NCBI GenBank assembly: GCA_036924285.1
Contig: JAYKYS010000008.1
Coordinates: 16,353,001 to 16,417,000, forward strand
Reading direction: 5' to 3'
Source: Asterella californica
Taxonomy: Eukaryota > Streptophyta > Marchantiopsida > Marchantiales > Aytoniaceae
DNA: 64,000 nt
The position numbers and the translations under genes are program-made. Shown here one piece after another: positions 12,201-23,303 of this stretch. The notes beneath the pieces were generated by a model, which saw only the letters and a list, made by a program, of their open reading frames with translations, did no database searches and was not told where the DNA came from. Every line of letters starts with the position of its first letter. Position 1 is the first letter of the stretch.

Positions 12201-12479
12201 TGTTGTCCTTCGACAAGTTTCTGAGTTAAATGAAAATGTTTCGGACGACTTGTTGAAGATGAGATCTTTGTCAATATCTGAAGACACAAACTCAAAAAAC
12301 TGCTCCGCTGTTGTTTTCTTCACAAAAGAAATTTTATCAAAAACAATTTTGTCAAGTTAAAAGGATGTTTATGTTTGCTAGATTGTTGTAGGATTTTCAA
12401 AAAGGAGGTAAGAGAAGAAATATCAGTCTTTTAAGGGATGAAACATGATAGGTGGAAAGAGTATGTCTATGCAAAATTA

Positions 12480-13160
12480 AATACCAGTCAAACAAGAACA
12501 GATGGCATGGTTCTTTTCAAGGATGGTAAATATATTTGTTAGAGGGCTTTCTGGTTGTTCCATGGTGTCTGCAAGTCTACATTATACAACTACAAAAGGG
12601 AGCCTATTGAAGGGATAAAAACAAGGTTCCACGGTAATATATGTACAAGTAAATCCAGATAGTCAGTGATGACGGCACATGCTTTGTTGAAGACCATTTT
12701 GGAGACCTTGGGTGAACCAATGTCACATTTGCAGTACATAAGGACAAACAAAATCCACTACAAACTCCCACCTTTTTACACAAAAAAAGATGTGTACAAC
12801 GAGATATGTGTCAAGATGGATGTTGTTGGTGTACCCAATATTTTGATTTCAACGTTCTACTTGAAAGTTTTGAGAATTATCAACCACACAAGAAGAGTGT
12901 TTTTGCCAAATGCACAGTTTGCCAACAGTACAAATATGTACTCATGAGAGAAAGAAAGACAGCTGAAAAAGAGACATCGGAGAAAGAACTAGCAAGCCAT
13001 TTGAATCTCCGTATGTCAAGACATTTACTCATGCTCATAATCAGCTAGCGGGTTTGGATCTCTCACATTACAAGTCGCAATACATGATGATATGGACTCG
13101 AGGAAGACAGATGTACCAAAACTAGCTGAACATGTGAAGTAACTATAGAGGTCTAAGGAT
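12480..13160 (+). pseudogene. DUF7869-like gene relic, N-terminal half, inverted relative to the C-half
   Basis: Translation of the plus strand, moving between frames, gives KDGKYIC, then CKSTLYNYKR and HGN. Further on come TAHALLKTILETLGEPMSHL, then HKKSVFAKCTVCQQYK (a C-X2-C pair, about 12880-12935), and near 13077 IHDDMDSRKTDVPKL, resembling the IIDGMD.NKT..P block of this family. These are in the usual N-to-C order. The part is degenerate, with several frame changes. It is oriented opposite to the C-terminal half at 11377-12200, so the gene was broken by an inversion or two copies lie here. Confidence 0.6.
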
Positions 13161-13199
13161 GATTGGACACAAAGTTTGATAAGTCACGTGCAGCCAATT

Positions 13200-13580
13200 C
13201 TTGATCGACACCAGTAACCAAACTGAGTATCATCACCCCTGCATGATCTTCGCCTATAACATTTTCTCCAATGCTAGCGATACGGTCATGGAAGAAAATC
13301 TCTTCATCAGCAAGTTTCCTCTCATCCGCATGGTTAAGAACAATAACTTTGTCTCTCTTCCAATTCTATTGAAACTTATATCGCAACATGTCTTCTTGCC
13401 CAAGCATAGGACTTTCTCTATCCAAACTTGGATTGTCGTCTCATGAATGATCTTCAAAAAGAACAAGATCACGACATGGACTGCTATCAATCTTGGAGTC
13501 TTCCTATTCAAATTGCTTTGAGTTCTCTCCATCACTTGGACATCCTTCTTCCACGATAGCGAAAGAACCAACAGCTTCAC
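13200..13580 (-). other. Possible middle segment of the DUF7869-like relic
   Basis: A 108-codon minus frame (13580-13254) contains VWIEKVL and, further on, a GRETKLL block that weakly recalls the LDN..REN.N region upstream of GHTHED in this family. The match is weak, and the frame could be accidental. Confidence 0.25.
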
Positions 13581-15139
13581 TTACGATATCTGTCCTCATA
13601 GAAGAGAAAAATAACGAACATGTAGATCAAAGCACGAAAGCACCTCCAATATCATCTTGTTCGAATCTAATACTTGACCATGACAAACATCGTTCTTATC
13701 TAGAGACTTCACAATCCGGAGATTGGCGACTTTCAAATCCGCAGAGATCACTTTATCTCTCATTGAAACTGTAACATGGTGCTCACTCGTCATATCTCTG
13801 CAGAGAGCCAAGACAATGAGTTAAGCAAATATGGAGAGGAAGAAGTACACATGGAAGATGGCAGTAATATGCTGACGGACGTTAGCAGATCATCGTCTAC
13901 TCATAACACAAGATCCAATTATGGGTCATGGCTTGAAGACCTTAACAAGTTTGTGGCATCTAATCATATGAACATATGGTCGCGAGAACACATGGTCGAC
14001 GAGGATTTACCAACGCCCGTTAGCAGATCTGGTTTATATGTACTACATAAATATCAGATTTTGTTCAAAGTTTCTTGGGTGTCATTCTTCCTTCCACGTT
14101 GAGAAACTTTATGCGGTTTGAATGCCATTTAGGATATTGTATAAATGAAGGAACTATCATGAAACATGATTCTCAATATTTTCCTGTAATTTTGAAAGAT
14201 TTTAAATATATCATCAAGATGTTTTCAGAATATAATATACTAGATTGTATATCAATCAATAGATAAAAATAACTCACTTTTTGAATCCACGATATACGCG
14301 AATACTTTCGCATTTGTTTTGCGGTTCTATCAAGATCAATTTCTTCTCCAGAAGTTATGGACATACATGAAGGAGATTGTTCTCTCTTATAAGTCCATCA
14401 TATTCATTGAATCGCATCCTCTAGTTTGGTATTCCAAGCACACTTCTTTAGAAGAAGTTCACCATAGATTGTATAAACACTTAGGAAAAATTTCTCTTAA
14501 GCTTTGACTTTTTTACAATTTTGAATGATTTCATTATAAATTATCATCTTGACATATCATTTTGTCCGATATTGTATCATTATGTTTTATGGCTCCTTTT
14601 CTTCCTATATTATTCACTTATCAGAATATTTGTTGCGGATGTGTGAAATCTATTTTATTTTCTAATTTATTTTATAGATGAGAATTTTATTTTATTTTAT
14701 TCCTCTCATACATTTCATATTAGAGTTGATTTTAATTCTGAAATGTATTCTCTGTTATAGTGTTTTATTTACATCAGGGGGTTTCTGTGGATGCTCGGAC
14801 TTTATTTTATGTTCTCTTCTCGTGCATTCATATTAATGGTTTAGTTTTGAATGGTTCGTTTTGTGAACTGAATTTACAATTACTTTTTGGAATACGTTAG
14901 CTAAATGTAATGTTGTTTATTCATATTGTTTACGTTTTGTGTAACCTCTTTCCTTTGATTCAACACATACTACTCTATTTGGATTACTGAACGATTGATC
15001 TCTAGTTTGGAGAAGTGTACTACTGACTTCACGTACATTTGTACGATAATGTTATTACTTCTGATTATTTTATTTGTTCTATATTATATTTGAATACTTA
15101 TTTTTTGGTCTTGAAAGCTATGTATAATAGAGTATATAC
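13581..15139. other. AT-rich DNA without recognisable genes
   Basis: Plus-strand frames at 13493-13774 and 13776-14102 are open for 93 and 108 codons but match nothing I recognise. The stretch 14500-15100 is very AT-rich and closed in all frames. Confidence 0.4.
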
Positions 15140-15320
15140 TACTCTAGATTACGTATTGGACATATCAAACACTAGTTTTCTCAGGAGTTATGCAATACAG
15201 AGTATATATTACTATTATAGATTACATCTTGGACATTTCAAATTCTAGTTTGGACTCCACTACTACTCTATATTACATATGGGATATTTCAAACTCTAGT
15301 ATGGACTCCACAATGAACTT
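15140..15320 (+). repeat. Degenerate short tandem repeats, three units
   Basis: Three units share a pattern like agattac.t.ttggacat.tcaaa..ctagt, starting near 15145, 15218 and 15269. Units 2 and 3 also share tggactccac. Spacing is irregular (about 73 and 51 bp), so the array has decayed. Confidence 0.5.
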
Positions 15321-15503
15321 TTTGGACTTTTTGAATATGATATTTGGACTATTTGATGAATACAAAATGGACTACTCAGTCTTCTTATTTGGGACATGGA
15401 TTATCCAGTTTAATGAATAGTTAGATGGAGGGAGTCTAGACTCGCTTTTGAGAATATAAGAGTGACAACTTGCTGAACTCATTAAATCATTAAATCAACT
15501 GAT

Positions 15504-15550
15504 TTATTTATTACCTAAATCCTTCTGGATGAAAAGGTTATGTAATAAAT
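15504..15550. repeat. AT-rich hairpin, copy 2 of a three-copy family
   Basis: The arms tttattacctaaatcctt and aaaggttatgtaataaa pair imperfectly. Copies at 4181 and 58682 share the TTTATTACCTAA arm. Confidence 0.45.
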
Positions 15551-15926
15551 TAAACCACCTTTGCATTTTTTTAAAGTTCTTTTGAACTTGGAAGAGGTAA
15601 ACATATATATATGCACGGATGAGCCTATGAATAAGGTTGTTAGGGACTTTAGTAAAGCACTTAGATATTGTTCACGAAAATATTAGGAGCTAAAACAAAC
15701 AACAACTACTCGAATGAAATGAAAAAGTTGACTAGACCTCATGAGGTTCTCGTGAAGGTTTACACCATCGTCGTTTGAAGCTAATCCGTGTAAGAATCTA
15801 TCCTCTATATCCGTATTTTGACACGCATTAAAGCAGCTTTAGTTGATGTGCAAGTATACTCTGTTTGCTGGTCCTTGCAGGCAGAAATTTGCTTGACCAC
15901 ACCCTTTGTACGTTCTTCGGACTTGA

Positions 15927-15931
15927 CCGTA
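15927..15931. repeat. Target-site duplication of element A, left
   Basis: CCGTA immediately precedes the LTR start TGTAGTG. The same five bases follow the LTR end CACCACA at 33235-33239. Confidence 0.9.
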
Positions 15932-17565
15932 TGTAGTGACGCAGGATTTCTCCTTTTGCCCATTTAGTATACAAGATATCGTTCCCACAAAGGATTTGCA
16001 CAAGTAACGCTGCTCTAAGTTCTAAGATCTGTTCAAACACACAAACACACGGGTTTTGCCTAGAAAATCCCGTCTTCTCACAAAACCACACAAAACAACA
16101 CGTCTTCCAGATACGTCAAATGGTGCTCTGGACCCAAACAAACAACTACCAACTAAAATATCACACAACTATTCACAGAGAAGCTCGGGAAGACGATCTT
16201 CCTGCTTCTAGGTTGCTTCTTCCGGTCTTCTCGATACCGTCTTCCCGAAATGATTCTCGTCTTCTGGGGGTTTAGCTCGTCTTCTCACACCTCCAGAAAG
16301 CTGTCCGGCTTCGCAGAAGTCGACTAGTAACAGTCGTTACACCTTATTCTCACACTCACATTCCATCGGGTTGGATAAATCACAGGGTGTATGCCCCCTG
16401 TAGCCTTCCCAGGCTTCTGCCCACGGAAGTTGTCTTCCTGCAGCGCTACAACGACATTCACCTTCACGGAAGCTCAATAGAAGTATCGGAAGCTCACTAG
16501 AAGAAGATAAGAAGATGGGGAAGATGAGGGAAGATGGGAAGAAAAAGAAATCCAAACAAGAGAAAATAGGATGAAAAAGAGCAATTAAGATTCCGACAGG
16601 CTTCTAGTCCGGATCCTGACTAACAAGCCATCCCTGCTTGTAATAGTTTGGGGAGGAAGACAACAAACGTGAGTACTGTAGCACCGTCTTCTACTCGAGG
16701 ATGTCGTCTTCTGTTGCGGGAAGAAGTCTTCTTTCTTCTTCACTTCGCTGCTCTGACTGCTCTGTCTTCTGGGATCACTTACCCAGAAGACCGTTCGTAC
16801 GTAGATCCCAAGTGCTCTACTGAACGAGTCAAGCTACACTCCACAACTGTTGACATTCACCGCCACTCAAGAAGAACACTTCCCATGCACAATTGGGAGC
16901 GAATTCAATACATTCCACCACCCAGAAGACATGAGCGAAGCTGCTGCACTCAACTCCACAATCTATTCCCCGAGAAGAAGTCACAATGACATTGGGAAGC
17001 TCACTCCCGCTACTTCCTGCGTCTACTCCTCGACACACCAGCCCAGTCAACAGGACTGCACGAGGATGCCGTTCCCTGTTCCTGGACTGTCCACTACCTC
17101 TATCTACATCTTCGAACCACTGCTGGTGCGAGTATGCAGACCCCTCCTGTATATTCCAAGACTATTCGTATGTTTCCAACAACGGGTGTAGTGCGCTAAG
17201 ACTGTCTCTGCTCTAATGTGTCTCGCCTGCCTGCCTGTAGAATCGGTGTGTATGTTCAGTTACTGCCGAATTCTACAGAACTGGCAGAGCTCTCAGAGAG
17301 GTTTTCTCCTACCCTGCTATCCTACTTAACCATCTGCCTCGAGAGTCAGGGGAGGCGACCACCAGGGAGAGAGAGAGAGGCGCTGACAAAAGGTTGTCAC
17401 CTCACATGCATGCGGTCCCTCTTTCCAATTAGCCCTCCACTAGGTTACTCCTACGCTACCTATGCTGCCACATGGGGTCCTAACTATTTTTACATGGAAA
17501 ACTACCACCTTTAAGATAGCATGTCCAATCCTACTAAATCTGGAAGTGTCGATTGAGTTTGCTAA

Positions 17566-19899
17566 CTACTCTGATTGCTCGGTGGTAATCTCTACATGAT
17601 CTGCTCCTACCGGAGCTACTACCTCAACTTCTGATGGGCTGGGAAGCCCTGCACTTACCTCGGGTACCACTGAGGTAGCTTCCCTCTCCTCGCTCTTCGC
17701 TGGCCCTGCTATTTCTGCGGCTGCGTCTTCCTCGGCTTCGACTTCGGAAGACGGAATGGTCTTCTGGGAAGACGAGTCGAATGATGCGTCTTCGGTCTTC
17801 TGAGGCACAGATGCAGTACTAGGGACCATGGCGATCTCATAGGGGTCCCGGGAAGTCGCTTCCTCCACGCGGAATACCTGGGAAGACGACTCGTCTTCTT
17901 GTCTTCCAGAAGACATCATGTCTTCCGGGGCGTCTTCTGGAGTCTTCTCGTCTTCCAACGCTGTCACCACCAAGTGTACAGCGAGATCGAACTCCTCCTT
18001 CTCCATTCCAGATCCAGTCGAGGGTGCTGGGGCTTGGGAAGATGCGGTTGCAGGTGTCGGAAGTGAGGGAAGACCATAAAGTGTCTTCACTCCTTCTATC
18101 TGTCTATCCAGGTACCTGAACATGCTATCTCTGCATTCCACCAACCTCGTCTTGGACCCGCTGTCCCATTCCCTAGCTAAGGTAAGTAACTTCTTACCCG
18201 CGGTGAAGTTGAACTTCTTCCGAAGCGCTTCTACCGACTGAGCTAGCATCTTCCGCGCACGAGCCTCCGCTGCTTCCCTCTGCGTCTTCTCCGTTGCAGC
18301 TCGCGCTTCTGCAGCTTCTCGCTGCATCTTCCAAGTGGTCTGCTCTTCTGCGAGGGTAGTGATCTTCTCTCGTACTCGGAGAACTTCCTGATCACGCTGC
18401 TGTACTCGCGTCTGCAACTCCTGGTTGCTCTTCCGAAGTTGCATCGACTCCTTGGCAGAAGCGGCTGTTTCCGCCTTGTACCTGGCTGCAAGCTTCTCCG
18501 TAGTGCGGAGACTAGCTTCCAGAGACTCCGTCTTCTGCTGGCTGTCTTCCTGTCGCAGCAAGATGCGCAGACCGAATCCAGGCTGTAAGGGCTTCTCCTG
18601 TGCCCTCGCTCTCCTTTCCAGCAACTCCATAGCGGGCTGGATCTCCTTCTGGAAGTAGGCACTGAACTCCTCCAGTCGTCTTCCTGCGGAAGACAAGTTC
18701 ATCCCCACCACTCGCTCCATGGTGTCGACTTCGTCTTCCAGAGGCAAGGGAGCCTCTTCCACCACTACGGCCTTCATCTTCTGCGCACGAGAAGAAGCTA
18801 CTCTTCTCATCTTCCGGGGTGGAAGACTCCTCGTGGCAGGAGCGGCTCTCCTCTTTGCGCTTCCTCGCATCGCAGTAGGAGTATCCATCCATCTTTCGTC
18901 TTCTGGGGTCTTCGGAAGACTCCCAGGTGTTACAAAAGCTGTCTTCTGCTCCGATCGGGTACTCAGCAAGTCTTCCTCCGAGTCCGACTCCGATCCTGAA
19001 TGGATGAGGGAGATGGATGTCCTCGGTACACTTCTGTGACCCATCTTCTTCACTGGCGTGGCGTCTTCCGACCCACTAGACTCGTCTTTCCTCACCAGAA
19101 GCGTCTTCTGGTGAGAGCCGGGTCTCAGCTGTGGCATCAGAGTGGGAGGGGGCGTTGCTGCTGCCTCTCGGTCATCGTCTTCCGAGGTCTCCTCCTTCAC
19201 CTCCTGTCGCTCCGTTGGTCCATACACTGCCAGCTGATCTTCCCTAAGATCCCCCATGGCTACATACAAGTAGCAGAAGAAGGGCGTCAGATGTCCTCCC
19301 GCCGGGGTACCCAAGTATGCTAGCTCCGTCTCTACATAGTTGTGGATGTACGCGCCCCAGTAGATTGGCACTCTGTCATCCCACACTGATTCCAGGAACT
19401 CCACGTCCTGATCTCCTAAGTACCTTGTCTTCTGCGCTTTTCCCTTGGCGCAAAACAACTTCGCCAGAAGTCGCTTCTTCGGCTCCCGATAAGACTCTAT
19501 CTTCCAACCGGTCCTCCCCTGCCTGTCTTCCACGAAAAGGCAGGTGGTACTCCCAGGCACATGCCATGAACTCACAATCCTAGACAAGATCTTCTTCTCG
19601 TACCAATATCCTCGGTTCTCGGTCTCAGGCCTGTGAAACGTCTTACGCCACCAGTCTTCTGTCCAGGAAGATGGTCTTCCCCGAGCAACTCCTGCCTTTG
19701 CAGGTACACGGTTACGCGGTGGTAACGCGGCCCATACCTCCTCCAGAAGCCCTTGATCTGCGAGGTTCCAGTCCCACAGGAAGAAGTCGAGACCCAACTC
19801 CTTGAGGAAAGGAGTGGCCTCGACCAATTCTGTCGCTGGTAACACCAAGCCTCGCGGATGCATCGACATACCTGGAAGATCTGCTGCACTAAACCACAA
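17566..19899 (-). CDS. LTR-embedded ORF of element A, 777 aa, unknown function
   Basis: I do not recognise this protein. Residues 1-228 look globular and are rich in Trp and aromatics (FFLWDWN at 39-45, EDWW at 81-84, IYWGAYIHNYVE at 179-190). Residues 229-400 are low-complexity with acidic and Ser runs, plus a basic stretch at 346-376 that could be a nuclear localisation signal. Residues about 402-565 form a long predicted coiled coil (heptad-like E/K/A/L runs). A short conserved-looking block (566-620) precedes an acidic Pro/Ser/Glu tail. There is no zinc knuckle, protease or membrane segment. The frame is fully open here, while the right LTR copy has a nonsense change and a frameshift. It lies entirely inside the LTR, so it would be at the 3' end of genomic RNA or have its own LTR transcript. 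It could be a structural accessory protein or a captured host gene. Confidence 0.8.
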   Translation of the reverse strand: MWFSAADLPGMSMHPRGLVLPATELVEATPFLKELGLDFFLWDWNLADQGLLEEVWAALPPRNRVPAKAGVARGRPSSWTEDWWRKTFHRPETENRGYWYEKKILSRIVSSWHVPGSTTCLFVEDRQGRTGWKIESYREPKKRLLAKLFCAKGKAQKTRYLGDQDVEFLESVWDDRVPIYWGAYIHNYVETELAYLGTPAGGHLTPFFCYLYVAMGDLREDQLAVYGPTERQEVKEETSEDDDREAAATPPPTLMPQLRPGSHQKTLLVRKDESSGSEDATPVKKMGHRSVPRTSISLIHSGSESDSEEDLLSTRSEQKTAFVTPGSLPKTPEDERWMDTPTAMRGSAKRRAAPATRSLPPRKMRRVASSRAQKMKAVVVEEAPLPLEDEVDTMERVVGMNLSSAGRRLEEFSAYFQKEIQPAMELLERRARAQEKPLQPGFGLRILLRQEDSQQKTESLEASLRTTEKLAARYKAETAASAKESMQLRKSNQELQTRVQQRDQEVLRVREKITTLAEEQTTWKMQREAAEARAATEKTQREAAEARARKMLAQSVEALRKKFNFTAGKKLLTLAREWDSGSKTRLVECRDSMFRYLDRQIEGVKTLYGLPSLPTPATASSQAPAPSTGSGMEKEEFDLAVHLVVTALEDEKTPEDAPEDMMSSGRQEDESSSQVFRVEEATSRDPYEIAMVPSTASVPQKTEDASFDSSSQKTIPSSEVEAEEDAAAEIAGPAKSEEREATSVVPEVSAGLPSPSEVEVVAPVGADHVEITTEQSE

Positions 19900-20754
19900 G
19901 CACCTACTATGAGCTGAAGGCTCAGTTCTTCCCGAGTGCCCACAGTCTAGCTTCCACTCTCAGAAGACGAAACTAGTCTTCCAGAAGACAGCTACTCCGT
20001 CTTCCGAGATTCTAACATTGCTTCCTAGATAGCTCTCGTCTTCCGAGCTATATCTAAACAATCCTATCTAAGCAAGGCCTCGCATGGATTACCAAGAAGA
20101 CAACCCACCTTGCATTACATCCTACTTCATATCAGAAGATACAAGATATGCGAGAAGTAGAGTATGAGAAAGGTTCAGAAGATGGTTGCGGGCTCCTGCG
20201 GTGATAGTGGCCTCTGGGAAGACACTTGGGACAGCTTCCGATTCAATGTCGTTCTCGGAAGACCTCTCGAAGGCACACTTCCCTTCACTGGTCTCACCTG
20301 TCTTCTTCTTCCGACGCGCAATCTATCCTCACAACAGACTCAAGACATGTGCACTCTGTTCTTCTGACTTCTCACCTCTCATACGCACTCAGAAGAAGTT
20401 TGCTGCATGATGGGAAGACATGACCCTCGACCATTCTCTCCGGATTCTGCCAGCAATACTTCTCACAACTCTCTTCTAAGTTCGGGAAGAAGAAGGAACG
20501 GCTGCTATGGGTCGGACAGAAGAGATCCGAAATGGACCCTCACGTCTTCTCGCTCATTTTGCCAGTCTTTCAGTCTTCTAGTCTCTCTAGGAAGATGTGG
20601 AGTTGAGAAGCTTGGAAGACCGGGAGACACATGCCTGGTTCCCGAGTTCCAACTTCTCGAAATAACACAACAACTCACCACACCACTCAGGCATCGTACC
20701 AAGTCGCTCTAAACACAAAAGCAAAGCAAATCCACTCTTGATACGAATTGTGTT

Positions 20755-20860
20755 CAGTCGACTTCCGAAGACAATCTTCCGAAGATGTCTTCCGAAGACA
20801 GTCAAGTTCAAGAAGCGTCTTCTGAAGATGTGCCCACCTTCCGAATCGTCTTCTATTCCA
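20755..20860. promoter_or_regulatory. Cluster of TCTTCYGAAGA palindromes in the LTR upstream of the ORF
   Basis: CTTCCGAAGA-type palindromes occur near 20763, 20776, 20789 and 20819. A second cluster lies at 21630-21730, near the LTR edge. Both are repeated in the right LTR (32110-32165, 32975-33090). Position in the LTR upstream of the ORF suggests protein-binding sites, but no known factor is matched. Confidence 0.3.
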
Positions 20861-21880
20861 AGTTTCGGGGATAGAGAGATATGGGGGTAGGGAAACTGAT
20901 AGTTGGGGTCTCCAATTTGAGGGCTAGGAGTAGGGAAGCTCGAATTGAGCTCGGGAAGAAGCAAGGAGATGTCTCGACAGAAATTGGGCAGCGCTTCCGC
21001 GCTCAATGTCTCAATAGAAAGAATTGGGGTGGGGTAATCGATCAGGCTGCCTGCACACAATCAAGGAAGCGCTGGGAGTACCAAGAAAAGGCGAGAAGAA
21101 GTGGGAGGAGAAAAGAACAGGGGGAAGAACCTCTACAGTCTTCTTCGGTTCCCCGAGTTGTCTTCGACCTCCGCGCGCTTCTGGCTCTTGTCCTAGCTTC
21201 CAATGCGACTCCACACGACTGCGCCTGCTGTCAATTTCGGTCCACACCTCGATTCCACCTCTGCTTCTACTCGCCACTCTGCACTTTCAGCTTCTCGGAA
21301 GCTCCACAAAAACGCCTTCGCTTTCTCTGCTGTTTGTGCTCCCGCAATTCGATCTCACCCTTCGACTAGCTGCCAACTTACTCTCTCCTACCTCGATGTC
21401 TTACTCGATTCCTCTCTCAATGCTAGCTCGAAGTTCACTCTCTCAATCGATCTTCTTCAGGCGCACTGTGCTGCGAGAAGTTGGAAGGTGGCTAATGTGC
21501 TTCCTCACGCATCTTCCCCGCAGATTAGGGGTTCTCGTCCTTGGTGTCTTCCTGACCTACCTACCTATTCGGTGCGCTCCAGTAGGTACACCTACTGTCT
21601 TACCCAAAAACTCGTGGTTGATCCTTCGCGGTTGCTGTCTTCTGGAAGATAGGTGTCTTCCGCCGTCTTCTCATCTTCTGAAGACGCAACTGAGAAGATG
21701 ATCTTCCAAAGACGGTCGTCTTCTGAAGAAGTCAACTTCTTATTACAAACAGTTCTTAAGATCATCTTTCTGTTAAGGAAGACGTAACCTTAAGTAACAA
21801 CGCTTCTTCAGTTATACAAACAAGTCATTATCCTTAAAAATTTCAAAAATTCGTGCATCCTGTAATTTGTGGGCACCACA

Positions 21881-21894
21881 TACGCCCACCCTCA
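21881..21894 (-). other. Polypurine tract of element A
   Basis: On the minus strand a purine-rich gagggtgggcgta directly precedes the 3' LTR start TGTGGTG. This is the expected site for plus-strand DNA priming. Confidence 0.7.
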
Positions 21895-21938
21895 CATGTT
21901 TGCGTCCCCGCAAACATCAGTGGTTCCTGCACTTCTGT

Positions 21939-23303
21939 TTACGTCCAGTACTTCTTGACGCGCCACCCATTAACACGAGTGGTCATCTGTGTACCGTCCA
22001 ACTCTTCCAACTGCAAAGAGCCATTGTCGAAGACCTCTAAGACACGGTAAAGTCCCATCCAGCGAAGATGAAGTTTCCCGGGGAACTTAATATGACGGTT
22101 GTCGTAGAGAAGTACCAAGTCCTCGTCCACAACAGTCACCTTCCTCAACTTGCTATCGTAGTTTACCTTCCGTTGCGCTTGCACCTCGTATGTCTTCTCC
22201 AAAGCTGCATTCCTGTCTTCTTCAAACTCTACGAAGTTCAGAAGACGCTGCTCCTGGCTCTCTTCTTCTCCCATGCGTTCGGATACGGCTAACCGGTATG
22301 TTGGGACCTCTAACTCAATGGGCACAATGGGCGTCATGCCGTAAGTTAGGTAGAAAGGCGTCTTCTGGGTAGTGACTTTAGGTGAAATTCTGAAAGCGCA
22401 CAACACAGATGGCAGTTTCGTGTCCCAGTCATACGCATGGTTAACAATTACCTTGTTCAGGATGTTACACAGAAGACCGTTCGACTTCTCCGTCAGCCCA
22501 TTCGCTTTCGGGTTATATGGCGTCGTCTTCCGATGCTTAATCCTGAAGTATTGGGTCAAGAGGGAGATAGTCTCATTTAAGAAATGAGTGCCCCTATCTG
22601 ACACCAATTCCAGCGGACATCCATACCTAGTGATGATGTTATGCCATAGGAACCTTGCTACTACTGCGGCATCGTTCTTTCTCGTGGCCTCGCCTTCCAC
22701 CATCTTGGTGGTATAGTCGGTAGCTATTAAAATGTACCTTGCTCGTGTTCTTCTCGCCACCGGGGCGATAAGACCTACAAAGTCGATTCTCCACTTTTTG
22801 AACGGGGCAAGCGGAAGAATGGGAGTAAGAGGTCACCTTGTTGTAGCGGTCGGTCTTCCCATCCTCTGGCATGCATCGCATTTCCTGATCTCCTGGAAAG
22901 TGTCTCGGTACATAGTTGGCCACCAGTATCCGACGTCTAGCATCTTCTTCACTGTGGTCTTCAATCCGTAGTGACCCCCAGCATCTTCGTAGTGAAGACC
23001 TGTGATCACTGCTTTTATCTCTGACGGCTCGAGGCATCTTCTCAGCTTCTCGTCATGTCCCTTTCGAAACAGGATATCCTGGAAGATAGCATATGGCCCT
23101 GCCTTGTGTAAGAAGACGGCCTTCTGCTCCGCATCCATTCCCTCGAGATACTGTTGGTCTTCCAAGAACCTTCTCAAGTCCTTGAAGATCGACTCTTCTG
23201 TGGAAGTCGCAAAGACTGGATCAGAAGATCTAGTCTCGTCTTCTGGGAAGCAGGCGGTACGCCCCTCCTCAGATGAAAGTGTCTCTGCGAAAACTGAAAA
23301 CAC
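21939..23303 (-). pseudogene. Element A integrase (interrupted)
   Basis: The frame 23303-22833 carries the N-terminal zinc-binding HHCC region (H..GGH..C-X2-C in CDACQ). It ends at an in-frame TGA (about 22835), after which the same frame continues through the catalytic core to 21939. Catalytic residues are visible in order: D in IATDYT, D in SDRGTHF, and E in GLTEKSNG, with about 35 residues between the last two. The C-terminal part ends NGWRVKKYW without a chromodomain. Integrase inserts the cDNA into the host genome. The link from the upstream pol frame needs a frameshift near 23310, so this part cannot be made as a simple fusion in this copy. Confidence 0.88.

Larger units (their letters stand above)
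15932..21880 (-). repeat. Element A 3' LTR, 5949 bp, full length
   Basis: It matches 28589-33234 from end to end, except that the right copy lacks about 1.33 kb (roughly 16100-17430 here). Read on the minus strand it starts TGTGGTG and ends CACTACA. It holds a GAAGAC-rich upstream part (21880-19900), the 777-codon ORF (19899-17566), and about 1.6 kb downstream of the ORF. The U3/R/U5 limits cannot be placed without transcript data. Confidence 0.93.

Noticed and set aside
16100..17430. The extra 1.33 kb in the left A LTR as a separate inserted element
   Set aside because: It has the same GAAGAC-dense texture as the rest of A and no terminal repeats or duplication, so deletion from the right LTR is the simpler reading.
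18243..18892. Arg/Ser-rich minus-strand frames of 126-139 codons inside the LTR ORF
   Set aside because: They are out-of-frame shadows of the 777-codon ORF and owe their composition to the GAAGAC repeats.
20755..20860. Heat-shock elements in the A LTR
   Set aside because: The TTC and GAA triplets are one base apart, not two, so the heat-shock consensus is not met.
20587..21060. 157-codon minus frame upstream of the LTR ORF, partly open in the right LTR as well
   Set aside because: It has no recognisable domain, and conservation between two LTRs of one element is expected from recent common origin.
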